A stretch of 8,091 nucleotides of DNA from Candidatus Zixiibacteriota bacterium. GTDB taxonomy: Bacteria; Zixibacteria; MSB-5A5; WJJR01. Below, piece by piece: positions 5,650 to 8,091 of this stretch. The stretch is from NCBI GenBank assembly GCA_014729565.1, contig WJJR01000210.1:1-8091 (forward strand), in the 5' to 3' direction. The position numbers and the translations under genes were made by a program. Below the pieces are notes generated by a model that searched no databases, was not told the origin of the DNA, and saw only the letters and a list, made by a program, of their open reading frames with translations. Positions within the stretch are counted from its first letter, which is position 1. The number at the start of each line of letters is the position of its first letter.

Positions 5650-6720
5650 ATGATGAGCAGCAGAGAGACTCGGAACCGCTGGATGACAATGACGGTCGTG
5701 CTGACAGGACTTTTGGTTTTGGTCACCGGCGCCAGCGGCACAGCGCAGACACTGAGTAACGGCAACGTCACAGTGAACGGCCATTTGGATGTGCGGGCCG
5801 TCGAAGGCAACGTGGCCGTCGGCAACAACGATTTTCAGATCGGCCAGTTCGTACTTGGCCTGTCGTCGGATATCAATCACATGGTCAGCGCCGAAATGGA
5901 AGTGGCCTATGCCTCCGAAGCGCGCGAAGTCGCCGTCGATGAGGCCTTCATCGACTGGCGTATCTTCAAATGGGATGGCCGGCCGAACCCGAACGATCCG
6001 CTCCAGTTCCGTGAGACGGGATTTGTGGTGGGACAATTCGATGTTCCGTTCGGACTCGATTGGCGCTCGTACCGTTCCATCGACCGGCCGCTCGTTTCCA
6101 TGCCGTTGGTCATCACCAATACCCACCAGGGATGGAACGACCTGGGCGCACAGTTCTACGCGCAAACCACGTGGAGCACTCTGGCGGTTTTTGCCGTGAA
6201 CGGCTTTGGGACATCACCGGCGTTACGGATCAATGAAGTCAACCAGTTGCCGGAACCGTTGATTGCCACGGATTTGGAAGCGGACCAGAATGTCTTTCCG
6301 ACCGAAGCCTATGGCGCGCGGTTTGGCTTGTTCATGAATGAGTTTGTCGAATTCGGTACCTCGTTCGCCGCGGGTTATCTCGAAGACAACACGCAGTACA
6401 ACCGCATGTTTGGCTTTGATGCGTCATTGGAATTCGAGCGAGTCGAGTTGAAGGGCGAGTTCATCAGCCGCCGCCGTGATCTCAACTCGGGCCGTTACCT
6501 GGACCTTGGGTATTATGTCCAGACATTGTACCGCCAGGGCTCCCTGTTCGGCGTGGTGCGCGGTGATGCGTATCGTCCCGACGATGGGTTGACGCATTTC
6601 TCGGGCTCCGGTGGCGCCGGGTACCAGGTGTTCGATAATGCTCAACTGCGTGCCGAATACCGCATGGCCGAAGGATCATCCAACGATACAGTCTACCTGC
6701 AATCAGTGATTGCATTCTAA
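5650..6720 (+). CDS. Outer-membrane beta-barrel (porin-like) protein
   Basis: A 356-residue predicted outer-membrane protein. A positively charged start (SSRETRNR) and a hydrophobic core at about 12-28 form a signal peptide with cleavage near GTAQ (31-33). The mature chain consists of alternating polar/hydrophobic strands with glycine- and aromatic-rich turns, for example FQIGQFVLGLSSDINHMVSA (62-81), FVVGQFDVPFGLDWRSY (125-141), EFGTSFAAGYLE (234-245) and GYYVQTLYRQGSLFGVVRGD (287-306). It ends VYLQSVIAF; a C-terminal phenylalanine with alternating hydrophobics is the usual barrel-assembly signal. The segment resembling 'G-x-F-D-x-P-F-G-L' followed by 'T-x-x-G-W-N-D-L-G-A-Q' recalls phosphate-selective/OprP-like porins, so a diffusion channel is the best guess, with substrate unknown. 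ATG at 5650 is chosen because GGGGGA at 5640-5645 is well placed; the earlier in-frame start at 5554 would put 32 polar residues before the signal peptide. It appears monocistronic and is followed by a strong terminator. Confidence 0.85.
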   Translation: MMSSRETRNRWMTMTVVLTGLLVLVTGASGTAQTLSNGNVTVNGHLDVRAVEGNVAVGNNDFQIGQFVLGLSSDINHMVSAEMEVAYASEAREVAVDEAFIDWRIFKWDGRPNPNDPLQFRETGFVVGQFDVPFGLDWRSYRSIDRPLVSMPLVITNTHQGWNDLGAQFYAQTTWSTLAVFAVNGFGTSPALRINEVNQLPEPLIATDLEADQNVFPTEAYGARFGLFMNEFVEFGTSFAAGYLEDNTQYNRMFGFDASLEFERVELKGEFISRRRDLNSGRYLDLGYYVQTLYRQGSLFGVVRGDAYRPDDGLTHFSGSGGAGYQVFDNAQLRAEYRMAEGSSNDTVYLQSVIAF

Positions 6721-6751
6721 ACAGCAGCGAATTGCCTTGAGGGGGGCCGAG

Positions 6752-6785
6752 ACGTCCCGTCCGTGAGGACGGGACGTTTTGTTTT
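6752..6785 (+). terminator. Rho-independent terminator of the outer-membrane protein gene
   Basis: A perfect 11-bp stem, ACGTCCCGTCC (6752-6762) and GGACGGGACGT (6767-6777) with loop GTGA, is followed by TTTGTTTT. It lies 31 bases after the stop at 6720. On the minus strand the stem is not followed by a T-run, so it is probably not a terminator for the convergent HEAT operon. Confidence 0.9.
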
Positions 6786-6803
6786 GCTCAAAGTCGTGTT
6801 TTA

Positions 6804-7871
6804 TTAGTCGGACAGAATCTCCTCAAAGAAGTCCAGCACCCGTGGATCCTCCGACTGCCCCAGCCAGAAAATCGCCTGCTTGCGCACCTCGGGATTGCGG
6901 TTGGTGCGGGCAACGTGGATCAGCTTGGGAATTCCCTGATCATTGGGGAGATTACTGAGCGCAAAGACGGCACGTTCTTTGACCTCGGTGTCGGGGTCGT
7001 TTTCCAGCGCATCCTCGATCGCCGCTGCCGCCCTCTCCCCCGCTTCGTTCGACAGCCAGAAAAGCGCATTGCCGCGCATCTCATGATCGCGATCATTGCG
7101 GGCGATTTGGATGAGCGCATCGGTCGCTTCGGGTACATCGGGCAGTGTCAGCGCGAAGACGACCTTCTCGCGTACCTCGGAACTGGGATCCGTGTCCAGT
7201 ATGTGCAGTAAAACATCGACCGACTCGTGTCCGCCAACCGAACCGATCCAGAACACCGTCTCCTCACGCAGTTCTTCCGGCTGATCATGGTCCACGAATC
7301 GCTTCAATGCGGGCAGGACGGCCGGATCATCATGCAGGGCGATGGTGCTGATCGCCTTTTCAATTACATCGTCATCGTCATACCGGCGTTCTCCGGCTTC
7401 AACGAGTCCGCTGAGCCACTGAATGCTGGCCGACGGCGACACATCATTAAGCCAGATAAACGGCACATCATCGGCATCGAGCCGGCAATCCTCCGAGAAC
7501 GCCCGGACGCGATCGATCTCGTGGTCATCAATGCGCACCAGCACCATCAGATCGCCATGATCCAAAATGTCGTCGGTGCTGTTCATATTAAACGAATTGC
7601 GGCGTGATTCCAGCTTGCACAGACAATGACGGCAATCCCAATCGCCACAGCAGACACTGTAATCGTCGCGCAAGGGCGCGTAGTAGCCAACCCAGATCGG
7701 ATCGCCATAGTCGCGTGTTAACTCATCGAAGGTCCGATCCAAAGAGCCGGTCAAAGTTCGCGTCGTCATCGTGGTGTTGTGCACGTCGGGCGGCTGGTCG
7801 GCCGCGAGCGCGTTCATGGTCAGGGCCAGGACGCAGCCGACCGCACTGAGCAGGATCATCTTCCACGTCAT
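6804..7871 (-). CDS. Exported HEAT-repeat protein with N-terminal cysteine cluster
   Basis: A 355-residue protein. Residues 1-24 form a signal peptide (MTWKM, hydrophobic core, ALAA before D25). Residues about 40-160 form a separate domain with a dense cysteine group, C74-C75-x4-C80-x2-C83-x-C85, and C129 in AFSEDCRLDADDVPFIWL. I recall similar 'FSxDCxLDAxxxPxxWL' stretches in other HEAT-repeat proteins of Gemmatimonadota-like genomes, which suggests a conserved domain of unknown role. Residues about 165-355 are six HEAT-type helical pairs of 31-32 residues, with recurring 'E-V/L-R-E/K-x-A/V-V/I-F-W/A-L/I' (for example EVREKVVFAL, EMRGNALFWL, EVKERAVFAL, EVRKQAIFWL). HEAT arrays are protein-binding scaffolds. 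Start: ATG at 7871 has GAGGTG four bases upstream, the spacing also seen for the genes at 1577, 2220 and 3320; ATG at 7874 is directly adjacent and also possible. The gene lies 13 bases after another HEAT gene, so they form an operon. Confidence 0.87.
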   Translation of the reverse strand: MTWKMILLSAVGCVLALTMNALAADQPPDVHNTTMTTRTLTGSLDRTFDELTRDYGDPIWVGYYAPLRDDYSVCCGDWDCRHCLCKLESRRNSFNMNSTDDILDHGDLMVLVRIDDHEIDRVRAFSEDCRLDADDVPFIWLNDVSPSASIQWLSGLVEAGERRYDDDDVIEKAISTIALHDDPAVLPALKRFVDHDQPEELREETVFWIGSVGGHESVDVLLHILDTDPSSEVREKVVFALTLPDVPEATDALIQIARNDRDHEMRGNALFWLSNEAGERAAAAIEDALENDPDTEVKERAVFALSNLPNDQGIPKLIHVARTNRNPEVRKQAIFWLGQSEDPRVLDFFEEILSD

Positions 7872-7884
7872 CATGCACCTCGCT

Positions 7885-8091
7885 TTAGTCATCCAATAAC
7901 TGCAGCAGAAAATCGATCGCCTGTTCGGAATCCATGATGCTGAGTTTCTCCACCGCATCGCGACGCAGTTGCGGGTCCTTCTCGGTCTGGGCGACCTGGA
8001 TCAGCCCGTCGACGTTGTCCTGGAGAAACATCGCTTCAAGGAGCTTGCGCTTCACGCTGTCATCGCTCTCATCCATGTACAGCGTCGTGAC
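7885..8091 (-). CDS. HEAT-repeat protein, C-terminal 68 residues (gene enters from the right edge)
   Basis: The frame is open from the window edge (position 8091) to a TAA at 7887-7885. The visible 68 residues contain two HEAT-type helical pairs: DDSVKRKLLEAMFLQDNVDGLIQVA and DPQLRRDAVEKLSIM followed by DSEQAIDFLLQLLDD. Its last repeat ends like that of the next gene (DFLLQLLDD against DFFEEILSD), so the two are probably tandem paralogues. The stop is 13 bases before the next ATG, and the ribosome-binding site of that gene (GAGGTG) lies in this gap, showing tight operon packing. An in-frame ATG at 8076 is unlikely to be the true start because coding-like sequence continues beyond it to the edge. 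Confidence 0.8.
   Translation of the reverse strand, partial: VTTLYMDESDDSVKRKLLEAMFLQDNVDGLIQVAQTEKDPQLRRDAVEKLSIMDSEQAIDFLLQLLDD

Overview
The window looks like a piece of chromosome from a Gram-negative bacterium of moderately high GC. Rows I counted by hand gave about 57-60% GC in most genes. There is an outer-membrane beta-barrel protein, a lipoprotein and three other proteins with export signals. The style of several genes (a lipoprotein with a 'YPLxxGxxWxY' motif, secreted HEAT-repeat proteins, a stand-alone HNH protein) is what I associate with the FCB group and neighbouring candidate phyla such as Zixibacteria or Gemmatimonadota. That placement is inference; there is no rRNA or other strong phylogenetic marker apart from trpS. 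No phage, IS, CRISPR or tRNA gene was seen.

Layout from left to right: the 3' end of an unidentified + strand gene (3-137); an HNH nuclease-family gene (+, 174-650) whose family-like C-terminus continues in frame past an amber codon to 704; a convergent two-gene minus-strand unit of exported proteins (a 204-residue secreted protein, then a 286-residue lipoprotein, 2220 down to 717); and trpS (minus, 3320-2334), whose four cysteines match the [4Fe-4S] type of tryptophanyl-tRNA synthetase. Between divergent trpS and the next gene lies a 446-base gap holding a 219-bp element with 16-bp inverted ends and internal inverted copies of the same motif. Then come a 409-residue exported acidic protein built from three repeats (+, 3767-4996), a long hairpin with a T-run (5137-5214), a roughly 430-base gap, an outer-membrane porin-like protein (+, 5650-6720) with a strong terminator, and finally a minus-strand operon of at least two HEAT-repeat proteins entering from the right edge (8091 to 6804).

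Apart from trpS and the HNH gene, most of the coding content concerns the cell envelope. The two exported-protein genes (2220-717) look co-transcribed, as do the two HEAT genes. The triple-repeat protein and the barrel protein each appear to be single transcription units. The observations most worth checking are the in-frame amber codon in the HNH gene, the iron-sulfur motif in trpS, the unrecognised triple-repeat protein, the inverted-repeat element at 3401-3619, and the cysteine cluster in the HEAT protein.
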